Below are positions 45,311-56,581 of a stretch of DNA of 64,000 bases, piece by piece. Within the stretch, counting starts at the first letter, position 1; each line of letters starts with the position of its first letter. This stretch comes from Taxillus chinensis. Its lineage: Eukaryota; Streptophyta; Magnoliopsida; Santalales; Loranthaceae. The DNA is taken from positions 31,769,164 to 31,833,163 of the forward strand of contig CM042088.1 of NCBI GenBank assembly GCA_023512835.1. Direction: 5' to 3'. Position numbers and translations under genes: made by a program. The notes under the pieces were generated by a model. That model was not told the origin of the DNA and did no database searches. It saw only the letters and a list, made by a program, of their open reading frames with translations.

Positions 45311-47222
45311 GTGGCACAGATTAGATTGTGGTAGATAGTTCATCATAGTGAGTGAGTACTGGAGTAATACTACTTTTGTATTTGCATTTAAAAGAAAAGA
45401 GAGTTGATCCTATTGTAACAAGGGCTAAACCTTACTATATTGAAAGCATATAGTGGATTGGACTCAGTGTAGGTACACCCTCACCACCATGGAGTAGATC
45501 ACATTAATCAAACCACATAAGCTGTATGTCTTTGTCTTTTACTTTCCATACATACCTGTTATTAATCTAATTTTACATAAGACACTAAAATATCATCTAA
45601 ATAAAAACCATATCTATAGAATACCTCTGAAAAGTATCCTACTCTTAAAACTAAAGGAAATAGTTTTAAGTATACATATTTACCCCCCTCTATGTATACA
45701 AACCCTTATACATATAGGATCTTGTTTGGATCTTGAGAATTTCAATATATTTATGAGCTTATATATGTATGTTAATGTGACTAAGATGTTAAACTTTAAT
45801 TATTTGTATGTGAATAAACAATAGTCATCTAGCCTAGTGATTATGCTATTATTGTGGTTGAAACAAGGTCTTAGGTTCAATTCCTAATGATATCATTTTG
45901 CCAGATTATTTTTTCAAGCACAGGCCATAGGTCGTGCCACAAACCCATGCTGTGGATCGAGCCATGAGCTATGGGTTTCAGTGGACCTCATGCCAGGCTT
46001 AATGGGTTAAGTCACTGGTGGTTATGTTACGGGCTTTGGGGTTTATGATGCGAGTAGGTTCCCCTTAGCTTTGCATGTATAGTTAATTGGGATACTTAGA
46101 GGATTTTGTTGACATAGTAAATCTAAGATTGGTTTATAAAAATGGGCAAGTGACCCTATAGACCAAAATGGGGACTTGTGATATGTTTTGTGTATAATTA
46201 TATTTAACGGTGTTGCTTATGTGTTATTAATGAGCCCTGATATTGGAAATTGTGTTGTAAATCCTTTTTTCACTTAAAGATGTTATATGAGATAACCTTA
46301 TAAATTTGTGATTAGTGATGAATTATATTTATTGCTTGATTCATCCAGATAGACTTCTGAGCCTTTGGGATGGTTAGTAGGATTACCACGCCTTGGGTTA
46401 TAACCTGTAGGATTACTGTGCCCATGTGTATTGGTTATTAGGATTGCTAAGCCCCTATGTGGAATGGTGTAGCACTCGCGATAGCGAGCTCAGCCTACAC
46501 CCATTTCTAAGTATGGGACATGATCTATGGACTTAGAATCATGATGCTTGACTTGGATAGAAATGTTACATGAGTGAACATGCAACATTAGCCTGTATAG
46601 AGTATGGCAATGTCACTATGGTGGTGGGATGTCCTCTACCTTCTAGTGTGGGACTACAGTAATTGTTTGATTGTTGTTTGATGGTTATGTTGCATTCTTC
46701 ACTACATGAGCACAAGCATATACTTGGCATTTAGTATTATAAGAATTCTGTGATTGACTTGGGAGACTCAATCCTTACTGAGCTATGGTTTGCTCATCCC
46801 TCCTATGAATTAATCGGTTTTAAGTACTAGCCATTGTTAAGCAACGAGTTAAGGTGGAACTTTGCGTGGTGGATACACCCTTTTTCTTATATGTTTTGTT
46901 TTATTACTTTCTAATTTCAATTTGATACTTGAGATGATGTAATACCCAGAGCTGGGTTTGGTTTGTTAAATAAACTATGATTGTAATAAGTTTAGCCTAA
47001 AGAGATTTGGATGATCATGATTTATATTTGTGGTTTGTGGTATATGATTATATGAGTAGACAATTATATACCCCTACTATGTACAATTTATATAGATGGA
47101 TGTGGGACAACACTCGTGTTACGGTCCCGTCAAGGTGTTCTACACCAAACCTATGACCCTCCAGGTGCGAGCATGGGCAGTCACGAACTGATTCCATAGT
47201 AAAGGGATTTCGAGGTGTGACA
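45311..47222 (+). mobile_element. Chromovirus LTR, left boundary unclear
   Basis: It ends GGTGTGACA at 47222, four bases before the primer site. The part 46380-46800 is homologous to the LTR at 20888 (GTGTAGCACTC, GGTGGTGGGATGTCCTCT, ACTGAGCTATGGTTTGCTCA words in the same order). 45311-45900 is AT-rich without recognisable ends. No start TG was identified. Confidence 0.6.
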
Positions 47223-47225
47223 ATG

Positions 47226-47238
47226 TGGTATCAAAGCT
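47226..47238 (+). other. Primer binding site, tRNA-Met type
   Basis: TGGTATCAAAGCT, three bases after the LTR end, about 510 bases before the gag ATG at 47749. Confidence 0.82.
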
Positions 47239-47748
47239 TAAGTTCATGTTCTAGTTAACCTAAGGTAATGGGAAAGGACTAGTTACTCTTAAGACCCTTA
47301 GGGAGGTAGTGAAGAACACGCCTGATCACCGTAGCTTTCTATAGATCTTTGTGGTGTCCTTAAGAATAGCTAGGCCATGGAGTAGGATATTCATATTTGG
47401 ATATGGGTGCATACATGCATTGGCATTAGGGCACTAATTTAAAGTTTATTGACAACTATTGAACATATGAATGAAATTGTATGTGTTGAATTTGGAATTT
47501 ATGTGGTAATGACAATTGAGACTATATTTGTGTTAATGATTGCATGTATAAAATTATTTGTCATGATTCCTATGATTCTATTGAAAACAATGTATGTAAT
47601 TTGTGTGGGCACTATATATGTGTTGTGGTGATGAAAATTTTGAATGCTTAAAGTGTTATTTGTGCGATATGAGTTGACATATCCTTTTTTGTCCTAGGGA
47701 AGGGAATTTAGGGTCTATAGTTGACCTTAGAATTTTTTTGTGTAGATA

Positions 47749-49205
47749 ATGCTGCCAAGGAGAGTGACTCGCGTTACTATCGTAGTGGTAGATGAGTCCT
47801 CTACCCATGTTGGGCAAGCATAGGGTTGTTAAATGGGCGGGACGGGCCTAGCCCACGCGTGCTAAGTCGTTTAACTTTATATATTTTTTAAATATTTTTT
47901 TACTTTAAATATATTATTTCACTTGAAAATTTACCGATTTTAGTTCCAACGGGTCAAATACAACCCTCGCATAACTATGAAAGTGACCAAACTTACAAAA
48001 TATGAGTACATTATATAAACTTTTAATAAATTAAATCCAAAAACTCGGGGAATTTTAAAAAAATAAAAAAATCAGCTTGTGGACCTGTCCGTTAGCCTGT
48101 GGGCTTGGCCCATGGGCCAGAGCCTGTTCTAGCCTGCATATAAACATGTCAAATTTTATAGGCCCAACTTGCCAAAAAACATAGGCCAGCCCACATGGCT
48201 TGCGAACCGGAAGCCCGTTCAACATCGTTAGGCAAGCGGGAAAAAGGCAACCAGCTATAAGGAATGACCCAATAGCTTAGACGATAGCTCAGATGAAGGA
48301 TATAAGTGAGAATGTCTAGAGCATGAGAAAGGGGACCCGGTTAAAGATTTGGGATAAGATTCGCCGTAAGAGGGAGGTGTAACAGGCAGAGTTACCTCCT
48401 CCACCCCTGGAGAGGGAGCAACTACACAACCAAGTGTTATTTATAAGGTGAGAAAAAGATGATGTGGTCACCAGATTCAGGAAGGAGAACCCGGAAAGAT
48501 TCAAAGGAGAGACTGACTCAATAGTAACGGAGCATTGGTTGAGATAAATAGAGCATGTCTTTTTGTTCCTCCAACTTAGAGAGGAGGACAAGGTGAGGCT
48601 GGCAATCTATCAACTGGAAAGGGAAGCTTTAAAGTGGTGGCTTAGTATAGTTAATAGTTGTGATGTGCAGGTGATGTTGTGAGATGAGTTTCTGCAGCTA
48701 TTTCATGAGGAGTATTTCCCTAAGTCACTAGGGTGGCAGAAGAGAGAAGAATTTGGAGGCTTGAGGCAAGGTTCACATACGGTATCAAAGTATGAGTGGG
48801 AGTTTAAAAACTTGAGTTGTTTCGCGCTAGCGGCAAGTTTAAGAGAGGACCTCAAAGCCCACAAGTTTACTTTAGGGCTGAGGCAAACCCTAAAGCATAG
48901 GGTAGAAATGCTACAATTGTGGACATATGCTGAGGTTGCAAAGACCACAAAGATTGTTGAATGAGGGTTAAATGAGGGAAAGCAGGTTCATTAAGAGCAT
49001 CAAACTCAGAGCTTGCGAGATTATCAAGGGGAACTGAAGAGGTTAAGGATTGGGTTAGGTGTTAGTAGTTTTCCAGGGATTGGGGCAAAGGATCAACATC
49101 CCAATTTCAGTCTTGTTTTACTTGTGGGCAAGGGAGCTTTGCTGGAAGCTTCCTTAGGGATTGTCTTTGCTGAGGTGAGTTGGGACACATGAAATGGGAG
49201 TGCCC
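47749..49205 (+). pseudogene. Chromovirus gag interrupted by a MITE
   Basis: It starts at ATG 47749 (MLPRRVTRVTIVVVDESSTH), is interrupted by the MITE 47821-48230, and resumes with GKKATSYKE. It then has stops and frame changes. The capsid core is clear: DVVTRFRKENPERFKGETDS, IYQLEREALKWWLSIVNSC, FHEEYFPKSLGWQKREEFGG and VSKYEWEFKNLSCFALAASL (48430-48961). A knuckle remnant GELGHMKWECPK lies at 49165-49200, after which Tat sequence resumes. It is the family's best copy of the capsid region here. Confidence 0.85.
47821..48230. mobile_element. hAT-type MITE with 8-base target duplication
   Basis: 410 bases. The left end TAGGGTTGTTAAATGGGCGG and the inverted right end (TAACGATGTTGAACGGGCTT on minus) form an imperfect terminal inverted repeat, with GGGCGGGACGGGCC and GGCCCATGGGCC-type subterminal words. 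GGCAAGCA (47813-47820) and GGCAAGCG (48231-48238) are the duplications, 7 of 8. Removing it restores an uninterrupted gag junction. Confidence 0.85.
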
Positions 49206-49212
49206 CAAGTAG

Positions 49213-49690
49213 AACCTTTAATGTAATGTTTCCAGTCTACTCTCAGCCATGTTGTATGATAAAGAGTATATTGCCTCAATCATCTTGTTATCCACACAAG
49301 GGCACAACATGTCTTTTCCAATGATGTATAGTTCGCTTCATTGATGGTGAACTTCTTGCTGAGATAATAAATGGCCTGCTCCTTCTTGCCTGTAGAATCA
49401 TGTTGCCCTAATACATAACCCATTGAGCACTCCTGAACAGTCAAGTATAAGATCAAAGGTCTATCTAGTACTGGTGGGACCAAAATAGGTGGATTAGACA
49501 GATATTGCTTGATCCTATCAAAGGCTTCTTGACACTTGTCATTCCAAATTTCAGGGTTATCCTTTCGTAACGTCTTGAAAATGGGTTCACATGTGGCCGT
49601 TAATTGTGAAATGAATTGGGCAATGTAATTCAACTGCGCGAGGAATTGTCTGACATCCTTGATAGTTCGTGGTTGGGGCATCTCTTGGAT
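49213..49690 (-). pseudogene. Tat RNase H
   Basis: On minus from 49681: PQPRTIKDVRQFLAQLNYIA (RT connection), then FDRIKQYLSNPPILVPPVLD, ILYLTVQECSMGYVLGQHDS, and INEANYTSLEKTCCALVWITR with RLRQYTLYHTTWL after a stop. Typical residue order of a Ty3 RNase H. The domain is cut at 49213 by the plus-strand insertion and should continue at 44974. Confidence 0.85.
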
Positions 49691-50484
49691 AGCTTAAACT
49701 TTATCTGGATCAATTTCACTCCTTTTTGGCTCACGATGAAACCCAACAATTTTCCCGACATGGCTCTGAAAGTGCATTTTTTAGGGTTCAATTTGAGTTG
49801 ATATTTCTGTAGCTTATTAAAAAGCTTACGGAGTACTTCAATGTGATCTTTAGTGCTTCGTGATTTGGCTATCATGTCATCTACATAGACTTCGACTTCT
49901 TTATGCATCATATCATGGAATAGAGTCACCATGGCTCGCTAATAGGTTGCCCCAGCATTCTTTAGACCAAAAGACATCACGTTATAATAGAATGTGCCCT
50001 AAAGTGTCGTAAACATGATCCTCTCCTTGTGTTCGGGGGCCATACAAATCTAATTATAGCCTGAGAAGCCATCAATGAATGAGAATAGGGCACGTTTTGC
50101 TGTGTTATCCACTAGGGTATCAATATGAGGAAGCGGGAAGTTGTCTTTCGGACTGGCCCAATTCAGATCTCTATAATCGATACAAATGCGGATTTTGCCT
50201 CCTTTTTTCGGTACTGGTACAATGTTGGCCACCCATTCTGAATACTGGGAGACATTTAGGAAACCTGTGTCCCATTGCTTTTTCACTTCTTTAATCTTCA
50301 GTAGCATCTCCGGTCTCATTCTTCGCAATTTCTGCTGTACTGGCTTGCACTCTGGCTTCACTGGTATGTGATGCTGCACTATGTCTGTGTCTAATCCCGG
50401 CATATCTTGGTATGACCATGCAAAAACATCTATGTAGCTTCTTAACAGCTCAATTAATTGCTTTTTGATGTCAGCAGCTATCAA
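49630..50484 (-). pseudogene. Tat reverse transcriptase
   Basis: The first part (50050-50484) reads IDVFAWSYQDMPGLDTDIVQ, IVPVPKKGGKIRICIDYRDL and FPLPHIDTLVDNTAKRALFS up to IDGFSGYN. Then come stops, then VTLFHDMMHKEVEVYVDDMI with the catalytic Tyr-Val-Asp-Asp intact, and LNPKKCTFRAMSGKLLGFIV (49630-49932). The frame changes twice. The palm residues look conserved, but no single frame covers the domain. Confidence 0.88.
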
Positions 50485-51265
50485 GGACCTACTCCTAATT
50501 CTTTTGGTTCGGTTGCCGTCTCCAAATTCACTGTTTCTACTGGGTCTTCACTTGGAATGGATAAGTGATCATCCTTTTCCAATAGTCGTATGATCTCTCC
50601 TAGTAATTCGGGTGTATCCTCTACCTCATTCTCATCAGCTTCAACCACTAGCTGCTCCCAGTTTGGACTTTGGTCAAACCTTAAGCATCTCGTTTTGCTT
50701 TTGCATACTATGCTTTCATTGACATCGTGATACCTGCTTATAAGAGAATGACAAGTTGGTAACTAAATATGATATGCATATGTCATGAATGGAATGCACC
50801 GTGAAAGATTTCAAAAAAGTACATTTTATTGAAAAGCTTTTAATAAAAACAAATCTCTGCTTTAAAAGACATTGAAATAGAATACATTAAATCCCAGTGA
50901 CCCCCTAAGCATTACTTTATGGAGAGGTCCAGGCTGGTCCAATTGTTCAACGGTTGGTTAGGATCCTCTTGCACCACAAGAACCATTTCGCTCGGTGCAT
51001 GCTCGTCTATGTCCAGTGCAGCTATAGTCCCAGTCTCAGTTTCAACTTGGCTTTCGTGGATAAACCCTCCACTCCGAAAGGTGACATGTAAGGGGGGAAA
51101 ACTCCTCTTTTCTTCTTGTATTAGCCTTTTCTACAACCTTGCTATTTTGAATCCCTCGAGCTTCCAGGCCTAATCCTTGCCCTGGTTTATACCCTTGCTT
51201 GATCATAGTAGCTGCAACCATTCTTGCAGCCTTCAAGAGATGATAGTCTAAGACATAAGTGACAT
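50485..51265 (-). pseudogene. Tat segment between protease and RT with a G-patch-like motif
   Basis: Just after the protease, at about 51135-51215 on minus, AATMIKQGYKPGQGLGLEAR followed by GIQ fits the G-patch consensus (Gly-Tyr-x-Pro-Gly-x-Gly-Leu-Gly), an RNA-associated motif. The remainder to 50485 is an acidic spacer, with no other domain recognised. The rest of the frame is broken. Confidence 0.6.
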
Positions 51266-51829
51266 TTACCATCTCAAAAGCCCGATAAGAACATTCTGGC
51301 GCATCCTCGTTGTTTTCGATATAAGGGACTGATGCCGCTTGGTAACGAGGAAACTAGTTTCCCCAGAGATGCAAATGAGTTCGTCTCCTATCGCAAATTT
51401 TATCTTTTGGCGGAGGCTTGACGGCACTGCTCCTGTCATTTGGATCCAAGGTCTTCCCAACAAACAGCTATAATAGGGTGTAATGTCTATCACCTGAAAT
51501 TCTACCATAAAGGTAGCTGGTCCAATCATTAGGGCAATGTCCAGAGTTCCCACCACGTCACATTTTCCTCCATTGAATGCCTGTACCTTCATTGTATGGG
51601 GATGCATATAGGATGCGTCGATTGGAAGTTGTTGCAGTATGTGTAAAGGCATAATGTTCAAGGCAAAGCCTTTGTCAATGAGTACTCGGGCCATGGTGTG
51701 CTCTTTACATTTGATAGTAATATATAGACCTTTTATGTGCCCCTTCCCTTCCCGTGGTAGCTCGTCATCTCCAAAGCTCATGACGTTGTTCATGATGAGA
51801 TTGATAGCGATTTCATCCACATTCGCCAC
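51266..51829 (-). pseudogene. Tat protease
   Basis: Open for 187 residues on minus. GKGHIKGLYITIKCKEHTMA leads to the catalytic VLIDKGFALNIMP, where Lys replaces the Thr or Ser normal after the catalytic Asp. VDIALMIGPATF-like strands follow and YYSCLLGRPWIQMTGAVPSS closes the domain, as in Tat proteases. The Asp-Lys-Gly triplet is unlikely to be active. Confidence 0.85.
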
Positions 51830-52965
51830 TGAGACGTCAGAGGGACATAGGCTTGGCTTAGAACTTTCATTAATGCTTCCCTGTGAGGTTGGGAATCCAT
51901 CATTAAAGAGAGCAAGAAGATGCGAGCCGGTGTCGACTTAACTGATCCACAATATTATATTCGCTCTGCTTCATGAGTTTCAGAAATTCCGCGGTCTCTT
52001 CTTTAGTGACTGTTCTCCTTTCTTCATTGCCTTCAGTGTTGGCTCAATGTCGGGTTCTACAACTTTTTCTTTCCTTGCTTTGTCAGCCATATTAGGGGCA
52101 TAGGCCCGACCGCTCCTACTTTTCTTTTCTGCTGCAGTGGCTCCTTGGACTACTTCACAGCTATAGTTCCATGGAATTGCTTTATCCGTCTTGTAAGGGA
52201 AAGGGGTAGGAACTCGTATAGTGAGCGGTGTAATTCCATGAGGCAGTTATGGGATTTTTGTTTTTGCTTTCTTGTCTGGCACAAGATTTGCATCATGTAT
52301 AGTTAGAGGCCTGATTCCATGCGGCAATAGTGGGATTTCTGGAGTCTTAACATTCAAGACAAGGGGTGTTGGCACCCATGATGGTTTGTATGACATATCC
52401 CCTTGGATCATGTGGCTTTGATTGTCTGTCTCTTCTCTTGAAAATTCGATCATCCTTTGGTCCATGAGTTTTTGCACCACCTCGAAAAACTTATTACATT
52501 CTTCGATGTCATGTCCCGGCGACATCTTGTGGTATGGCCATTGTTTTTCCATATTTTCCCCCTTCTCTGCTTCTGATATGTCTTTGGCAAGTAGATATCC
52601 ATGTTCCTGTAGCAATTGAAGCAAATATACCTTCTTCATCTGTATTTGCGAAGCCTTCTCCAATTGTCCTTCATTCTTAATACTAGCCACATTATTGGAG
52701 TGTTCTAGGAGAGGATTGTTGTTCACATTTGGTGTCCCCGTCATGGTGGAAAAATCCAACCAATTTGCATCTTTCAAAGCCTAGACTTTCCTTTTGAATG
52801 TTATGCAATTTTCAATATGATGTCCTGCTCCACCAGCATAATACTCGCATCTGGCATCTGGTTTATACCAAGTCGGGGGAGGACACCCTATTTCTCCCAA
52901 GGGTGTAGGGAGTACAAGCCTTGCTTTTAAAAGCTTAGGGTATAATTCAGCGTATGTCATTGGAA
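51830..52965 (-). pseudogene. Tat gag C-terminal part
   Basis: The open segment 52247-52777 includes YLLQLLQEHGYLLAKDISEA and WPYHKMSPGHDIEECNKFFE, which has the His and Cys of a degenerate CCHC-like site (the matching YYAGGAGHH.C words occur in frame near 52850). VQKLMDQRMIEFSREE follows. 51830-52246 is a basic/acidic linker with stops. Typical of Tat gag, where zinc-binding segments are variable. Confidence 0.7.
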
Positions 52966-53179
52966 TCAGGTCAAACTCTTATTGTGGCCGATGAAGGGCC
53001 TAATTCGATCCTGCATGCTGGGTTTGGGCCCTTGGTTGCCCCTATCCCTGAAATGCAAGTCTAGGTCTTTCCAGAGTGGATGCCCTTGGTTGCTCTTGGT
53101 ATGGTGCTCTTGGTTGAAATGGGTTTGGTGCCATTGGGTATGGAAATGGAACCCCTCCTTGCGGCAAATAGGGTGTGAA

Positions 53180-54025
53180 TTAGGGAGCAGGAGCAGGTGC
53201 AGCATAGGCTGCTACTAGTGATCCTCTGTAGTAACCTGTTGCTTGGTAGAATGTCGGTTGTATTGTCGGGTGCGATTGGTATACCAGGTTAGTCTCATTT
53301 TCTTTCTTCTTCGCCGGTGGTTGAAACCTCTTTGATGCCTCAGCCACATCACCAGATGCAACCAAGTCTATAAAAGTGCTAGAAATGTTGCCGATCAATT
53401 TCTCATAGTAGACTCCTTTTAGCGTGTTGATGAAAAAAGTTTTGAGTTCCCTTTCTGCAAGGGGAGGTTGTACCTCCACAGCCGTCTCTCTCCATCTTCG
53501 TGCATAATCCTTGAAGCTTTTATCGGATCCCTTTTCTAAGGACTGTAGGGTCAGTCGGTCTAGCGCTAGCTCAGTGACGTGTTTGTATTGAGCCAAGAAC
53601 GATGTGGCCAATTCCTTCCAAGTCTTGATATGGTTGCCATCTAATTGAAAGTACCAGCAGAGGGATGCCTCGGTTAGGCTTTCCTGGAAACAATGCATAA
53701 GCAGCTTGTCTTCGCCTGCATAGGCTGCCATCTTTTGACAATACATGGTTAGGTGTGTCCTTGGACAACGGGTCCCATTGAACTTCTCGAACTCCAACAT
53801 TTTGAATTTCAGTGGCAACACCACTCCAGAGACTAAGCATAAGTCTTGTGGGCTAATCATGCCATAGCTGTTGATGCCTTCTACAGCTTTCAGTCTTTCC
53901 TCCAGTTGTCTTAAAGTGGGAGAGTCAACATTATCCTTAGAAGCTGGGGAACCCACCGCTTCTATTACATTTCCCGCTGCGGGCATAGTGAAATGAGTTT
54001 GATTTGGAGTAGGGGGTTGTGTCAT
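53180..54025 (-). pseudogene. Tat gag N-terminal and capsid part
   Basis: Open for 281 residues on minus (start at 54025; a preceding stretch to 54240 continues upstream in frame with stops). RQLEERLKAVEGINSYGMIS, LKFKMLEFEKFNGTRCPRTH, then the retrotransposon gag core SLCWYFQLDGNHIKTWKELA, LDRLTLQSLEKGSDKSFKDY, ARRWRETAVEVQPPLAEREL and FFINTLKGVYYEKLIGNISS. These motifs are characteristic of Tat gag. No interruption inside the core, so the capsid fold could be intact, but the downstream polyprotein is broken. Confidence 0.88.
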
Positions 54026-54239
54026 GGCAGGTTGATATGTGGGTGCCTGACTTGGACCCAGATTAAGTGGTAGAATTGCCTCCTGTCCCTATTCTTGTTG
54101 GTGATTTGAGGTTCCTCTTGCCGAAGTTCCTTCTTTGGTCAGCTTGGTAAGCATTTCCATTATTGTAGACATTTGCCCTTGTAGGGCTTGTTGTGACTGT
54201 TCCAACCACGTGAGACTATTCTCTGCTTCTTCTGCCATT

Positions 54240-55908
54240 GGTTGCGGTTGTGGTATTTGATTGCGCTGGGATTTGAGGTTATAAGAGTGCGTAATCTTGG
54301 AGAAAGGCAGCTACCGACTTAGGTGTAAGGTAATTTTTACTTGATTTTCAATTTTGATATGCATGTATGCATGAATGACCATGCGAAGAAACAAATGACT
54401 TTATTCCAAACATTTTCAAACAAACACACAGTACAACGTAGAAATGCCTTGCAGATGAGAGCTATGGCTACATAATCTTAAGACAAACTTTCAGTCATCT
54501 CCTAAGCAGCACGGCACCTTTTCCTCTAGGGTGGTCACTCACCTGCTTCCTCCCTCTGCTTCAATATCGTCTCAACGTGTTTTTCCCTCAACTGCAACCG
54601 TTGAAGAGCTCCTTCTAAAGATGCTTCCAGCCTCGGATCTGCTGCCTAAGATTCTGATTCTCCTGGAGGATGGCTCTCATGTTGGGTAGTCAACTGTGGC
54701 TTGTGTTGTGCCCTCCAAGATATGTATGCCAGATAAACGCCAAGTTTTGGACTGTTGGATTGGATCTTGTGTGGTATGGACCATGTTTGATACATCTTTT
54801 TGCCTTTTTCTATGAGCATGGTTCTGTCATAAGTGAAGTCACAATCTTCCATTCTAAAGAGAACTGGGATAATCTGATTACAACCGACTTGTCTTCCGCC
54901 TTGCAGTGGGACCCAATTATAGTCCCCACAGCTATAAGTCATGGAGATCACTGGCATCCAAGGAGCAATCTAGGTAATGTCAGCTTCTGTGAGGTTCTCT
55001 AACTTTTTTTTCTAGCTTTCAAAGTCTTGAGGTAAACTCCATTTGCTGAGTAGAATATCCAATAGTGTCGTAGCCAGCAACTGATAAACAGCAAGGAAAC
55101 GAGAAACACTACAAGGGAAAAGGCCTTGCAGCCAGGTGCACAGGAGAGGCTAGCACCCCATGAACTGCCCCGAGCCTTTATTCCTTAGATAAGTAAAAGA
55201 TCGAATAGTTTCAGCCAATATAGCAGGAGTAGGGTCACATCCTTTGAGCACCTGCTAGACCAAATCCAAAATTGCCCCATCGATGTGGGATGATATCCTT
55301 GGAAAAATGAATAGCCCGTATATAGCTAGCGTAAGCAATTTGTGTGCCCCTGCTTTTGGTGCAGTCTGTATCATTTCTTTGATGGTTTCCCATGGAAGAT
55401 ATTCTCACCCACCATAGGTTGTGGCCACTGGTGAGTCCCATACAGGCTTTCCTATTATCTCAGCAAAGGCCCTTCGACATGATCTTCTGGGCTCTGGTAA
55501 ATAAATCTTCCTTTTGTTTTCTTCAACTGGGATATCCAGTAGTCTTCTGTATTATTCTATGGTGGGAACAAGATCTACGTTGTTGAAGTCAAAACACTGC
55601 CGTCGAGGCTCCCAGAAATATATTGCTGCCCCAAGCATATCCTTGTCGGCTAGTAGCTCGGTCACATGGAGCAAATCCCCAAACTGCTGTATATAGATGC
55701 TTTTCCTTTCGTCTGACTACTAGCTCCATATTGTCTGTACCTCCTTAGTGTAGTCCAACTGATCTTTTATGATAACATGTTCGGCCTTGTGGGCTTCTCC
55801 TGGTGGAAAATCTCCAAGGCGAAGTTGGATGTCCCCAAATGCTTGGGCCACCACTGCGACAGCCTCTTTAGCCTTAAGGCCTTTTAGGAGATGACTGAAA
55901 GTTGCCAT
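54240..55908 (-). pseudogene. Extra ORF upstream of gag (DUF7745-like), as in Ogre
   Basis: Minus strand from ATG 55906-55908 (MATFSHLLKGLKAKEAVAVV). With stops and small shifts, the reading continues as LHVTELLADKDMLGAAIYFW, YRRLLDIPVEENKRKIYLPE, AHKLLTLAIYGLFIFPRISS, DPTPAILAETIRSFTYLRNK, MPVISMTYSCGDYNWVPLQG and ILKQREEA-type coiled coil near 54560. The LTLAIYGLxxFP..I.HID, PAILAETxRS and CGDxxWVPLxG blocks match my memory of the plant DUF7745 family. Role in the element is unknown. It lies between the primer site and gag. Confidence 0.65.
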
Positions 55909-56562
55909 GCCTATATGAATGTTTATGTTATGTATGATGACAGGTTAGGATGGCAGTTAAACACATATCCAGGTAAATAGGTAGGACGAAAGAATAAACC
56001 AGTAATAATATGTGTAGGGGATGACTTACGGACTACCCTATAAAACAAAGGCTAGCATGGTATGGAATGAGCAAACAACATGTGGGGTCAATGCCCTTGA
56101 TGGGCTTCTATTGCTAGACCTATCTTATTCGTTGGTTCCCAAACTTCCTCTATAGAGGGCTCCGTACACCATGGGATTTACCGAAGGGGCGTTTTAAAAG
56201 GACGAGCCTTATAAGAACCTAAAGCTTGAGTGAGGAGTCTGAGGCCCCATTGCGGATAATGATCAACGCGCTAGGGACTGTACTGAACCTCGCTAACCTA
56301 GATTATGATAAACTCGGATATAAGGTTATGCATGGATGCAACAAGTATGGAAAGCAATAAATCATAACTATTATGGCACGTTTTCGCATTTACAATATAA
56401 AATCATGGCAGTTAAAGCATAAATCATAATTACAGTTGAGAAAACAAAAATGACAATTGTTATGACAGTTAAAGTGTATAAATAAATCACAATCAATATA
56501 TACAAACAAAACAACCTTTTATTCCTAATGCTAGACCTAACTCTCTAAAGTTTATACAATGT
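55909..56562 (-). other. Tat 5' leader
   Basis: About 650 bases between primer site and ORF1, AT-rich, with no ORF and no recognised motif. Confidence 0.5.
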
Positions 56563-56579
56563 CCCTAGTAGAGTCGCCA
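56563..56579 (-). other. Primer binding site of the Tat element
   Basis: Minus TGGCGACTCTACTAGGG, three bases from the LTR end. This is the primer site typical of Tat elements (TGGCGACTCTGCTGGGG form). Confidence 0.85.
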
Positions 56580-56581
56580 GC

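Larger units (their letters stand above)
44975..49212 (+). mobile_element. Plus-strand chromovirus fragment inserted in Tat pol
   Basis: A 4.2-kb block separates the two RNase H domains of the minus-strand Tat pol. It holds in order a gag linker and zinc-knuckle fragment (44985-45310), an LTR (about 45900-47222), a tRNA-Met primer site (47226-47238), a leader and gag (47749-49205), ending inside the zinc knuckle. Gag C-terminal sequence lies before the LTR, and gag ends again at 49205: pieces of two copies or a rearranged one. No target duplication is seen. Confidence 0.75.
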
